From positions 1 through 64,000 of the forward strand of contig JBBQCI010000008.1 in assembly GCA_038318565.1 (NCBI GenBank): a DNA stretch of 64,000 nucleotides, given 5' to 3'. This document shows, piece by piece, positions 42,277 through 50,523 of this stretch. The position numbers and the translations under genes are program-made. The stretch's first letter is position 1. Each line of letters starts with the position of its first letter. Origin of the DNA: UBA11346 sp038318565. Lineage in GTDB: Bacteria; Planctomycetota; UBA11346. The notes beneath the pieces are model-generated. The model saw only the letters and a list, made by a program, of their open reading frames with translations. It did no database searches and had not been told where the DNA came from.

Positions 42277-42616
42277 GTGCGCCGTTCGTCCGCTGCTTTC
42301 TCGATCGCCGAGATGCTCGTTGTCGTCGCCTTTATCGGCATCCTCAGCAGCTCCTTCGGTCCCAGCTGGCATCTCTACTCCAACGCCGAGTCGGGCGTGT
42401 CGTACGGAATCAACAACCGCCTATCTCGACACCAACACGTGCATCCCGGCGTACAACGCCACCGGCGTCTATCCGCGCGGACGCCCCGGTTGGCCGGGCT
42501 TCGGTCTTGGCCTGCCCATGGTCCAGGACAACACCCGGCACCGCTTCGCTCAGGTCTTCCGTCGCAGCGACACCGTCGCCGTGCCCGGCGGACGGGGTGG
42601 CTCGACATCGACGTGA
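42277..42616 (+). pseudogene. Prepilin-like gene remnant (frameshifted, truncated)
   Basis: GTG 42277 opens a frame with a type IV prepilin N-terminus: basic leader, then A-F-S-I-A-E-M-L-V-V-V-A-F-I-G-I-L, close to the F-T-L-I-E-x-L-V-V-V consensus. The frame loses protein-like character after about 45 residues, while another frame picks up plausible sequence (D-T-N-T-C-I-P-A-Y-N-A-T-G-V-Y-P, G-L-P-M-V-Q-D-N-T) ending at the stop near 42616. This indicates a frameshift and a body much shorter than normal pseudopilins. It overlaps the 3' end of the regulator gene at 42550. An AT-rich stretch (42230-42270) upstream is a likely old promoter. The rest of 42223-42549 shows nothing else. Confidence 0.5.
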
Positions 42617-43227
42617 GGCACAAGCGGAACGCCCATCGCCTGGGCGGCCATATCGCCACTGCACTCGCGTGCGCCAACCTGGTCCATCATCGCGTAGAAT
42701 GTGCCACGTGACAGGCCTCCGGCTCGCGCGGCATTAGTGACATTGCCACCACTGCGCTGCAGCAGGGCACGCAGCCAGCGGCGCTTGAACGAAGCCTTTG
42801 CGGCCAGGTAGTCATCGTCCCAATGTTCATCGCGCGAGACCATTTCGGCCTGCCAGGCCAGGGCGATAATCCGGGCAACTAGGGTGACAACGTCAGCGGC
42901 GCGCTGCACCGGCCCCTCGGCGAGGCGGCAGACGAGTACCATCTCTGGCAACACTGGCACAGTGATGCGATCGCCTTGCACACGTGGCTCCAGGCCAGGC
43001 GGCATCGTTTCGGGGATTTTGGGCATACGCATGCCCGGCTCAGCGTCCTGCGCGATCATCCGCACGCCCTGGAACACCCACATACCCCGTGCCGGGACGC
43101 TGCTACGCATGGCGACCAGGAAGCGGCGCACCAGCTCGCTGGGCTCTAGGCCGCGCCCGCACAGAAATGTCAGGCGGACCAGGCCTTCGTAGGTACTGCG
43201 ACCGACGGATTCCTCATCTGATGGCAT
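42550..43227 (-). CDS. GAF-like / Fis-type DNA-binding regulator
   Basis: 225 residues. Residues about 10-130 look like a GAF-type sensory domain, and 147-186 form a Fis-type helix-turn-helix (R-S-G-G-N-V-T-N-A-A-R-A-G-G-L-S-R-G-T-F-Y) as found at the end of NtrC-family regulators. There is no AAA+ domain, so it cannot be a normal sigma54 activator. It lies 48 bp downstream of the ammonium channel gene on the same strand and may be co-transcribed with it. The role in nitrogen control is inference from position. Confidence 0.68.
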   Translation of the reverse strand: MPSDEESVGRSTYEGLVRLTFLCGRGLEPSELVRRFLVAMRSSVPARGMWVFQGVRMIAQDAEPGMRMPKIPETMPPGLEPRVQGDRITVPVLPEMVLVCRLAEGPVQRAADVVTLVARIIALAWQAEMVSRDEHWDDDYLAAKASFKRRWLRALLQRSGGNVTNAARAGGLSRGTFYAMMDQVGARECSGDMAAQAMGVPLVPHVDVEPPRPPGTATVSLRRKT

Positions 43228-43275
43228 GTCCAGATCATGCGCTTTGGCCCGATCGGCTCAACTGGGCAGATCGGA

Positions 43276-44547
43276 TCAGCCGCGTTCTTCGATGGCGTAC
43301 GCCACCTCGCCATGCTGGTGCAAATCGAGCCCAGCCTCCTCGACCTGCTCCTCGACCCGCAGTCCGACCATCGCCTTGACCACGACACAGCACAGTGCCG
43401 TGCCGCCGCCGGCCCACAGGACGGTGACGAGAACGGCCTTGGCCTGCTGCGCAAACTGCGTTCCGGTGGCGATGTCGACCGTCCCACCGAAAGCTTTGGT
43501 TCCCAGAATGCCGACCAGCAGGGTCCCGATCAGACCAGCGATGCCATGCACGCCAAATACGTCCAGCGCGTCATCGTAACCGCCCTTCCGCTTTACCCAG
43601 GTGCAGCCGATATAGCACGCGCCGGTTGCAACCAGGGCAAGAACCGCCGCACCAAGCGGAGAGACGAATCCTGCCGCCGGGGTGATCACAACCAAGCCAG
43701 CCAATGATCCAGTGACCGCGCCAAGGGCGCTGGGCTTGCCGAAGCGGACCCACTCGATCGCCATCCAGGTGCAGGTCGCGACGGCAGCGGCCAGATGGGT
43801 ATTGAGCAAGGCCAGTCCTGCCGTGGCATTGGCGGCCAGGGCACTGCCGGCGTTGAAACCGAACCAGCCGACCCACAGCATGCCGCCGCCGACCACCGCC
43901 AAGGCGACCGAATGCGGCATCATCGGATGCAGCGGATAGCCCTTACGGCGACCGACGAACAGGGCTGCGACCAGACCGCTGATGCCCGAGTTGATCTCGA
44001 CCGGGCACCCGCCCGCATAGTCCAGGGTACCCCACAGGAAGGCGCCGGGACCGCTCCACACCATGTGGCAGATCGGGGCATAGACGACCAGTGACCACAT
44101 GACGGTGAAGATCATCACCGAACTGAACTTCACCCGTTCGACAAATGCTGAGATCACCAGCGCCGGGGTGATGATCGCAAAGGTCATCTGGAAGCAGCAG
44201 TAGACGGTCTCAGGAATAGTCGGAGCGTTGGGATGGACCGTGCCTCCCATCATGCCAGACAGTCCCAGACGGCTGAACGAGCCAATGAACGACAGCAGTC
44301 CGGTGTGACCTTCGACCATGCCGGTACGGTCGAAGGCGAGGGTATAACCGACCAGGACCCACAGCACGCTGACGACTGCGGTAATCGCGAAGCACTGCAT
44401 GAAGACCGTCAGGGCGTTCTTGGCGCGCACCAGACCAGCATACAGCAGCGACAGGCCAGGAATGGTCATGAACAGGACCAGGGCGGTGGACACCATGACC
44501 CAGGCGGTATCCCCGCTGCTGATCACCGGCGCGGTCGAGGCATCCAT
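43276..44547 (-). CDS. amt: Ammonium transporter (Amt/MEP/Rh family)
   Basis: 423 residues with about eleven membrane helices. Family motifs: the N-terminal G-D-T-A-W-V-M-V-S-T-A-L-V, F-M-Q-C-F-A-I-T, the signature D-Y-A-G-G-C-P-V-E-I-N-S-G, and H-G-I-A-G-L-I-G-T-L with a pore histidine. Passive ammonia/ammonium uptake. A GGAGAAG ribosome site precedes the ATG. No glnK is beside it, which is unusual. The cytoplasmic tail ends E-E-R-G. Confidence 0.94.
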   Translation of the reverse strand: MDASTAPVISSGDTAWVMVSTALVLFMTIPGLSLLYAGLVRAKNALTVFMQCFAITAVVSVLWVLVGYTLAFDRTGMVEGHTGLLSFIGSFSRLGLSGMMGGTVHPNAPTIPETVYCCFQMTFAIITPALVISAFVERVKFSSVMIFTVMWSLVVYAPICHMVWSGPGAFLWGTLDYAGGCPVEINSGISGLVAALFVGRRKGYPLHPMMPHSVALAVVGGGMLWVGWFGFNAGSALAANATAGLALLNTHLAAAVATCTWMAIEWVRFGKPSALGAVTGSLAGLVVITPAAGFVSPLGAAVLALVATGACYIGCTWVKRKGGYDDALDVFGVHGIAGLIGTLLVGILGTKAFGGTVDIATGTQFAQQAKAVLVTVLWAGGGTALCCVVVKAMVGLRVEEQVEEAGLDLHQHGEVAYAIEERG

Positions 44548-44781
44548 ACATCTTCTCCGGGGTCAGGTCGCGACAGTGGACGGCTTATATACGCAACACG
44601 TTCCACACCGGCAATGCGTCAGATAGACAGCTGTTGGTTCAATTTTCAATCAAGTGATCAAAAAAATACCTGTAAACTTCCAGCAAGCGCAAGTAGTGCC
44701 AGTTTGCCTTCACGGATAGCATCATGGTCGCGATACGTCGGGTGGATTGCTTCGGCCGGTACATCGTCGAGGTTGCCCTGC

Positions 44782-45339
44782 ATGAATCCAGAAACCTGGG
44801 TCGAGCAGCATGGCGATGCACTCTACCGCTACGCCATGTCCCGGCTCAACGATGCGTCAGCCTGCGAGGACATCGTCCAGGAAACCTTGATCGCCGCCCT
44901 GCAGGCCAGTGACGGATTCCGTGGTGAATCAGCAGAGCGCACCTGGTTGATTGGCATCCTACGTCACAAGCTGGCCGACCACCTGCGCAAACGTTGCCGG
45001 GAGCTACCGCTGACCGCGGACGACGAAGGAGACGCCGTAGTCGATCACCTGTTCGTACCCAACGGCCATTGGCGCCAGGCACCTCGCCAGTGGCAGGCTG
45101 ATGCCGGCGCCTTGGCCGACAATCGTGAATTCTGGCAGATTTTTGCCCGCTGTCGTGACGCCCTGCCGCAGCGCCAGGCAGCCCTGTTCACCCTGCGTAC
45201 CCTGGAAGACGTCGATCAAGAATCCCTCTGTCAGGAATTCGGGGTTAGCGCGATCAACCTATGGGTGCTCCTGCACCGCGCACGCACTCGGCTACGCGTC
45301 TGCCTCGAAGAGCATTGGTTCGGAACTGACCCTGCATGA
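44782..45339 (+). CDS. ECF-type RNA polymerase sigma factor
   Basis: 185 residues from ATG 44782 (M-N-P-E-T-W-V-E-Q). Region 2: A-L-Y-R-Y-A-M-S-R-L-N-D-A-S-A-C-E-D-I-V-Q-E-T. Region 4: L-P-Q-R-Q-A-A-L-F-T-L-R-T-L-E-D, with helix-turn-helix L-C-Q-E-F-G-V-S-A-I-N-L-W-V-L-L-H-R-A-R. The longer upstream frame runs antisense through the amt gene and is rejected. Overlaps the anti-sigma-like gene by 4 nt (ATGA). Confidence 0.9.
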   Translation: MNPETWVEQHGDALYRYAMSRLNDASACEDIVQETLIAALQASDGFRGESAERTWLIGILRHKLADHLRKRCRELPLTADDEGDAVVDHLFVPNGHWRQAPRQWQADAGALADNREFWQIFARCRDALPQRQAALFTLRTLEDVDQESLCQEFGVSAINLWVLLHRARTRLRVCLEEHWFGTDPA

Positions 45340-45590
45340 GCGCACTCGTTTCATGTCGAAAGGCCTCCCGTCTAGCGAGCACCGCCATCGACCGACCATT
45401 GCCGTTGCTCAAGCGTATTGAGTTGCGACTGCATCTCGCCATGTGCTCGGCCTGCCGGGCCTACCGTCGACAGATCACGCTGATTGATCGCCTGGTGCGC
45501 AGCAAGCGCGATCACGACGACGGCGATATGGCGTTCCACCTCGACCCCGAGGCACGCAAACGCATATCTGAAGCCCTGCGGCGGCGGTGA
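45336..45590 (+). CDS. Small zinc-binding anti-sigma factor (ZAS-like)
   Basis: 84 residues, overlapping the sigma gene by ATGA. It carries the zinc anti-sigma motif H33-x3-C37-x2-C40 (L-H-L-A-M-C-S-A-C). No membrane helix is present, so it would be a soluble, cytoplasmic regulator that holds the ECF sigma factor and may respond to redox or metal stress. The tail is Arg/Asp-rich. Confidence 0.78.
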   Translation: MSALVSCRKASRLASTAIDRPLPLLKRIELRLHLAMCSACRAYRRQITLIDRLVRSKRDHDDGDMAFHLDPEARKRISEALRRR

Positions 45591-45611
45591 TCCCGAGCCT
45601 CAGCGGGCGGT

Positions 45612-47183
45612 CTAGTGGCGGAAGTGGCGGATGCCGGTGAAGACCATCGCGACGCCTGCCTTGTCGCAGGCCTCGATCACCAATGCGTCGCCCTTGCTGC
45701 CGCCGGGCTGGACGATGGCAGTGATGCCGGCGTCGATCAGCTTCTGCGGACCATCAGCGAAGGGGAAGAAGGCATCACTGGCAGCAACCGCGCCAGTAGC
45801 GCGCGCGCCGGCAAGCTTCACAGCGATATCGGTGGAATTCACCCGACTCATCTGGCCAGCGCCGGCGCCTACCAGCTCGCGATCCTTGACGATGCAGATG
45901 GCGTTCGACGACAGGTGCTTGACCACCGGCCAGGCGAAGGCGAGGTCGGTCAACTCAGCCGCGGTCGGGGCGCGCTTGCTGACCACCCGCAATGTGGCCG
46001 GATCCCAACCGAGGGTGTCGTAGTCCTGCACCAGCAGGCCGCCGAGCACGTTCTTGAGGTACTTGGCACCGCCGGGGATCGCGCTGGGCGCACCGACCGC
46101 GAGCAAACGGACGTTGGCCTTCCACTTCGGCTTGGTCGTCAGGATGGTCAGGGCTTCGGCGCTGAAGGCCGGGGCGATCACCACCTCGACGAACTGGCGA
46201 GTGCACATCGCCTCGGCGGTGGCGGCGTCGACCTCGCGATTCAGCGCGATGATGCCTCCGAACGCGGCCTGGGGATCGCCGTCGTAGGCGCGCTCGAAGG
46301 CGGTGGCCAGAGTGTCGCGGGCAGCACAGCCGCAGGGGTTGGCGTGCTTGATGATGGCGCATGCCGGGTCAACAAATTCGCCGACCAGCCGCCAGGCGCC
46401 GTCGGCGTCCATCAGGTTGTTATAGCTCAGCTCCTTGCCGTTGAGCTGCTTGAGCTTGGTGACGCCGGCGACGCCAGGCAGGCGGATATCATAGAGCGCT
46501 GCGCGCTGGTGCGGATTCTCGCCATAACGCAGTTCTTGTACCTTCTTGGCTGGCACCGCGAACTCGGCAGGCAGGGCCTCGTCTGAGGGATCGCCGGCGA
46601 TGCGGGTCAGTTCGTCGGCGATCAGCGCGTCATAACGGCCGGTGGTGCGGAAGACGGTGCGGGCGCACCTCTGGCGGAAGAGCAGGGTGGTGTCGCCGCT
46701 GTTGGCGGCCATCTCTGCGAGGCAACGGGCGTAGTCGGCAGGATCGACGATAACCGTCACGAAGGCGTGGTTCTTGGCCGCGCTGCGCAGCATCGACGGA
46801 CCACCGATGTCGATCTTTTCGATCTTGTCGGCAGTGGTCGAGCCGGCCTTGTCGGCGGTGGCTTCGAAGGGGTAGAGGTTGACCACTACGAGGTCGATCA
46901 GGCCGATGCCGTTGGCCTTGGCCGCTTCGACGTGATGGGCATCGTCGCGCACACACAGCAGGCCACCGTGGATCTTCGGGTGCAGGGTCTTAACCCGGCC
47001 GTCCATCATCTCGGGGAATCCGGTGTATTCCGCCACTTCGATGACCGGGATGCCGGCGTCTTTGAGCGCCTTGTAGGTCCCGCCGGTCGACAGCAGTTCG
47101 ACACTACGCTGGTGCAGCTCGCGGGCGAATTCGACAATGCCAGTCTTATCGAAGACGGAGAGAAGGGCACGGCGGATGGGCAT
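45612..47183 (-). CDS. purH: Bifunctional AICAR formyltransferase / IMP cyclohydrolase
   Basis: 523 residues from ATG 47183 (M-P-I-R-R-A-L-L-S-V-F-D-K-T-G). Last two steps of IMP synthesis. N-terminal MGS-like cyclohydrolase domain (S-T-G-G-T, K-T-L-H-P-K-I-H-G-G-L) and C-terminal transformylase (L-R-Y-G-E-N-P-H-Q, K-H-A-N-P-C-G, G-A-G-Q-M-S-R-V, S-D-A-F-F-P-F). All hallmark motifs intact. The upstream extension to 47243 is less likely since the fold starts at this ATG. Confidence 0.96.
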   Translation of the reverse strand: MPIRRALLSVFDKTGIVEFARELHQRSVELLSTGGTYKALKDAGIPVIEVAEYTGFPEMMDGRVKTLHPKIHGGLLCVRDDAHHVEAAKANGIGLIDLVVVNLYPFEATADKAGSTTADKIEKIDIGGPSMLRSAAKNHAFVTVIVDPADYARCLAEMAANSGDTTLLFRQRCARTVFRTTGRYDALIADELTRIAGDPSDEALPAEFAVPAKKVQELRYGENPHQRAALYDIRLPGVAGVTKLKQLNGKELSYNNLMDADGAWRLVGEFVDPACAIIKHANPCGCAARDTLATAFERAYDGDPQAAFGGIIALNREVDAATAEAMCTRQFVEVVIAPAFSAEALTILTTKPKWKANVRLLAVGAPSAIPGGAKYLKNVLGGLLVQDYDTLGWDPATLRVVSKRAPTAAELTDLAFAWPVVKHLSSNAICIVKDRELVGAGAGQMSRVNSTDIAVKLAGARATGAVAASDAFFPFADGPQKLIDAGITAIVQPGGSKGDALVIEACDKAGVAMVFTGIRHFRH

Positions 47184-47300
47184 GGGGACTCCTGCAGGCG
47201 AGCGCGGGATGCTCTCTTCATGTTCGGCGTGGCAAGGGCTCATCCGACCGGCCGACGGGGCCAGGACTTTCCCACGTCCGCTCGGCTGTACGATGCGGCC

Positions 47301-48149
47301 ATGCCGATGTCCCCGCTCCTGCGCAAGGGCCTGCGTACCTGCTGCCTGTTTGGTCTGGTTCCTCTCGCTGTCGTTTTGCTCGGTATGACATCATGCCAGG
47401 GCCGCATCATCTATCCCGGCCTGCACTACGCCCAGGTGATGTGGGAGAAGGTGCCAGCCACCATCGAGCCGCTACGCTACACCACGGGCGAAGGCGCTCA
47501 GGTCTCGTTTTGGAAGAAACCTGCCAGTGGCGGCGAGCCCAAGCGCATCTGGATGATATGCAACGGCAACGGCGGGTACGCGCTGGCCTGGCCGGACCTG
47601 CTACCGCTGACCAACGACCGCGAGGCTGGCTATCTGCTATTCGAATATCCCGGCTACGGCTTCAGCGAGGGATCCTGCACACCCGGCCGCATTCTCGCGG
47701 CCAGCGAGGCGGCTGTCGCTGCCCTCGCCGAGCACCTGCAGTTACCGCGCGACCAGCTCGACGCGCGGCTGTCCGTGTTTGGCCATTCGCTTGGCTGCGC
47801 TGCTGCGCTGCAGTACGCGGCCAAGCATCCGGTGCAGCGCATCGTTCTGGCGGCCCCCTTCACCAGCATGGTCGAGATGGGCCACCGCATGCTGTTCTGG
47901 CCGTGCGGCTGGCTGGTCTGGCACCATTTCAACAACGTCGATCGCCTGGCCGAGATCAGCCGACAGCAACCACGACCGCGGATCGACATCTACCACGGCA
48001 GCGAAGATCTGATTATTCCGCCAGAGATGTCTGAGGAACTGGCAGCGCCGTACCCCGGCTGGGTTTCACGTACGCTGGTGCCGGGGGCCGATCACGACGA
48101 CGTGATCATGGACGTCTTACCCCGCTTCGACGCACCCGCAGCACGCTGA
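47301..48149 (+). CDS. Alpha/beta hydrolase, membrane- or lipid-anchored
   Basis: 282 residues. N-terminal hydrophobic segment (about 14-31) ending G-M-T-S-C32, a marginal lipobox. Nucleophile elbow G161-H-S163-L-G; likely acid D236 in Y-H-G-S-E-D and His H265 in G-A-D-H-D. The N-G-N-G-G (89-92) stretch would be the oxyanion region. It resembles the BEM46-like/serine-aminopeptidase group. Substrate unknown. Its 3' end overlaps the convergent pectate-lyase-fold gene by 44 bp. Confidence 0.82.
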   Translation: MPMSPLLRKGLRTCCLFGLVPLAVVLLGMTSCQGRIIYPGLHYAQVMWEKVPATIEPLRYTTGEGAQVSFWKKPASGGEPKRIWMICNGNGGYALAWPDLLPLTNDREAGYLLFEYPGYGFSEGSCTPGRILAASEAAVAALAEHLQLPRDQLDARLSVFGHSLGCAAALQYAAKHPVQRIVLAAPFTSMVEMGHRMLFWPCGWLVWHHFNNVDRLAEISRQQPRPRIDIYHGSEDLIIPPEMSEELAAPYPGWVSRTLVPGADHDDVIMDVLPRFDAPAAR

Positions 48150-50358
48150 GCAGTCCACCGAGTACGATCAGGCCGCCCAGGCCGCAGCCACCACCACCGC
48201 CTCCACCACTAGTTGCCGGAGCCGGTACGTTGACCATCACGGTTGAGCTGGATCCGTCGGCAAAGCTGGCGGTCAGGGTGTACGAACCCGGACCGGGGAA
48301 GGTGGCAGTGGCCGAGGCTGCCCCGCTGGTGCCGTTGGGACTGAAGGTCACGCCGCTGGGTACGCTGGTCCAGGTCACCACCCCACCGGATCCATCGGCC
48401 CGGGCCGACAACGCCATCGTCGCACCGACCAGCGGCGCAGTCGCACAGGCGGCCGCCCGATCACTGGTCCAGCCGACGTACATCGGCATGGCGTAGCGGC
48501 TGCCGGCATTACCCGTCGGCAGGGTCTGGCTGACCCCGAGCCGGGTCTCATGTGCCTGGGTGGCATATTCGCCTGTGTAATTACTGGTCACATAACTCAT
48601 CGAACAGTGACCGTCAGTGGTTTCGAAGGCGGTGCCCGAAGGACGCAGGGCATACAGCAAGGTGCCGAGGAACTCGGTGCGGCCGCCGTTGCGCGTCTTC
48701 GCGACCATGCCGCCGTTTTCGGTCTTCAATCCGAACACCCACAGATCGCCGCCATTATTGTCCATGTGTAGCTGCGACCCCTCAATGTTCAGCTGACGGG
48801 CCCAGACCCGCTGTCCAGGCACCGTGGTGACGTTGTTCATGCCAGCGTCTTCCAGAAACAGCGGCCCAGCCCCGGGTGCAGCCTTGTAAGAGAATTGGCC
48901 GTTGCGCAGCACGACGGTGCGAGCGCAGTTGTGGTAGATCGTGACATCACCACGCACATCGTCGATGATCAGTGGATTGGGCGATTCGTCCTGAACCCGC
49001 AGGACGAGTCCAATCGAGCCCCAGCGGTTGAAGTTGTTGGCGAAGCCAGTGAAGCGGCGGACGTGGGCCGGCACGCGAAAGCCTGCCTGCTCCAGCGGCA
49101 CGCCTGCCGAAACCCCGGACAGCGTCGACCCGGTGTTGATCCACACGGTGGTGCAGGACGGGGCGTAAAACACAGCCTGATTGATCGTGGTCATGCCGGC
49201 GGTGATGTCACTATTGGCGTTGGCGTCCCACGTGTTGTATTCATAGCTGCGTTGCAGCCGCCCCCAATGATTCGGATCGTTGTCATGAAACGTCGGCGTT
49301 TCTTGCACCGGCAGCTTCAGCGACATCCGCGACGCGGCGTCGTCAACGCTGCCGAAGAGGTGGCGGATCGGGCCGACCACGCGTTCGCTGATCGTCGAGC
49401 CGGGCACGACCGTCGTCCCGGTCTTCAATGCTGAGCCGTAGCCCGTTGCCGTGATCGTGCGCAGATAGGCGGTGTCGCCCGAACCAAGTTCGACGGCTGA
49501 ACGTCCGCCAGCGCCGCCACTGCAGGTTGCATCAAGCAGGATCACATGCCCTTTGGACCCCGTGCTCAGTACTGCCGGCACGCTATTGGTGCTGGTCAGC
49601 CGACGTATCGCCAGGGTGTTGTTGTCATTGCGCAGTCCGGCGACCGACTGACCGCTGAACGTCAGGTCTTCGAAGGTCGGACCGTACTCCGGCGTGCGGA
49701 TGTCGAGACCGACCTGGAATCCCTGAACTTCGAGCCGTTTGACTAGGCATGGGCCCGGCCAGTCCTGTGTCATATCGACGCCGCACACGCCACTACCCGT
49801 GACTAGGACGTTCTGCAGTGCGCCGGTGTTGCTGGCGTTGTACTCGATACCGATCGCGCCGGCGTTCCCGCTGCCGGTGTTGACCGTCAGATCCCGGATG
49901 TTCTGAGAAAATCCGTAGTTCCCCGTCCGCCAACAGCGGATCACCGGCACCGGTGCACCCGCATTGGCAAACCCGCTGCACGTGTCGTCTAGACGGATGA
50001 CCGTATCGGCTCTACCAGCGCCGCGCATGGTCAGGTTGATGCCGATCCAGGTTAGCATGCCGGTCACCCGGTAGGTGCCTGGCGGCAGATAGACCGTACG
50101 AGGACGGGCTGAGTAGTAATCGGGTGGTCGATCAGTCTGGCTACGCCCGTGGTTCAACGCCGCGTTGATCGCCGCTGTGTCGTCGTGGCTTCCGTCGCCA
50201 AGCGCTCCATAGGCCTTCACGTTCACGCACGCGACCTCAGCTGCCTGGATCGGCAGACCGCCGCTGTCGCGGGCGTAGATCGCATCGGGATAGACGAGCT
50301 CGGTCGCGGAGAGGCAACTGACGACCAGCAACAGCGTAAGTGATTTAAGGTAACCCAT
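48106..50358 (-). CDS. Secreted pectate-lyase-fold protein with C-terminal sorting tail
   Basis: 750 residues. Signal peptide (M-G-Y-L-K-S-L-T-L-L-L-V-V-S-C-L-S-A), then the pectate lyase 3 signature V-N-V-K-A-Y-G-A-L-G-D-G-S-H-D-D-T-A-A-I (46-65) that begins right-handed parallel beta-helix enzymes acting on polysaccharides. An Ig-like domain sits at about 640-715 (T-W-T-S-V-P-S-G-V-T-F-S-P). The chain ends with poly-Gly, C-G-L-G, a hydrophobic helix and R-V-R-R-S-G-V-R-R-P, the architecture of GlyGly/MYXO-CTERM-type sorting tags. Substrate and catalytic residues are not identifiable by eye. Confidence 0.8.
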   Translation of the reverse strand: MGYLKSLTLLLVVSCLSATELVYPDAIYARDSGGLPIQAAEVACVNVKAYGALGDGSHDDTAAINAALNHGRSQTDRPPDYYSARPRTVYLPPGTYRVTGMLTWIGINLTMRGAGRADTVIRLDDTCSGFANAGAPVPVIRCWRTGNYGFSQNIRDLTVNTGSGNAGAIGIEYNASNTGALQNVLVTGSGVCGVDMTQDWPGPCLVKRLEVQGFQVGLDIRTPEYGPTFEDLTFSGQSVAGLRNDNNTLAIRRLTSTNSVPAVLSTGSKGHVILLDATCSGGAGGRSAVELGSGDTAYLRTITATGYGSALKTGTTVVPGSTISERVVGPIRHLFGSVDDAASRMSLKLPVQETPTFHDNDPNHWGRLQRSYEYNTWDANANSDITAGMTTINQAVFYAPSCTTVWINTGSTLSGVSAGVPLEQAGFRVPAHVRRFTGFANNFNRWGSIGLVLRVQDESPNPLIIDDVRGDVTIYHNCARTVVLRNGQFSYKAAPGAGPLFLEDAGMNNVTTVPGQRVWARQLNIEGSQLHMDNNGGDLWVFGLKTENGGMVAKTRNGGRTEFLGTLLYALRPSGTAFETTDGHCSMSYVTSNYTGEYATQAHETRLGVSQTLPTGNAGSRYAMPMYVGWTSDRAAACATAPLVGATMALSARADGSGGVVTWTSVPSGVTFSPNGTSGAASATATFPGPGSYTLTASFADGSSSTVMVNVPAPATSGGGGGGGCGLGGLIVLGGLLSVLRVRRSGVRRP

Positions 50359-50523
50359 AATTACAACATAAAAACGATCCTGATGCGAGCCAACCCCATC
50401 TCGTCTTCATCGGAACCATTGCATGACATACCCATTACCCCGTCATGTCGACGAGCGCACGATGAGGCCCTTCCCATAGGCGACCTCATCTCTAGCTTCC
50501 CCATCCCACACGTAAGGAACCCC

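Noticed and set aside
44680..44710. Sigma54-like TGGCAC...TTGC on the minus strand upstream of amt
   Set aside because: The spacing between the GG and GC elements is 8 bp, whereas sigma54 promoters need 10.
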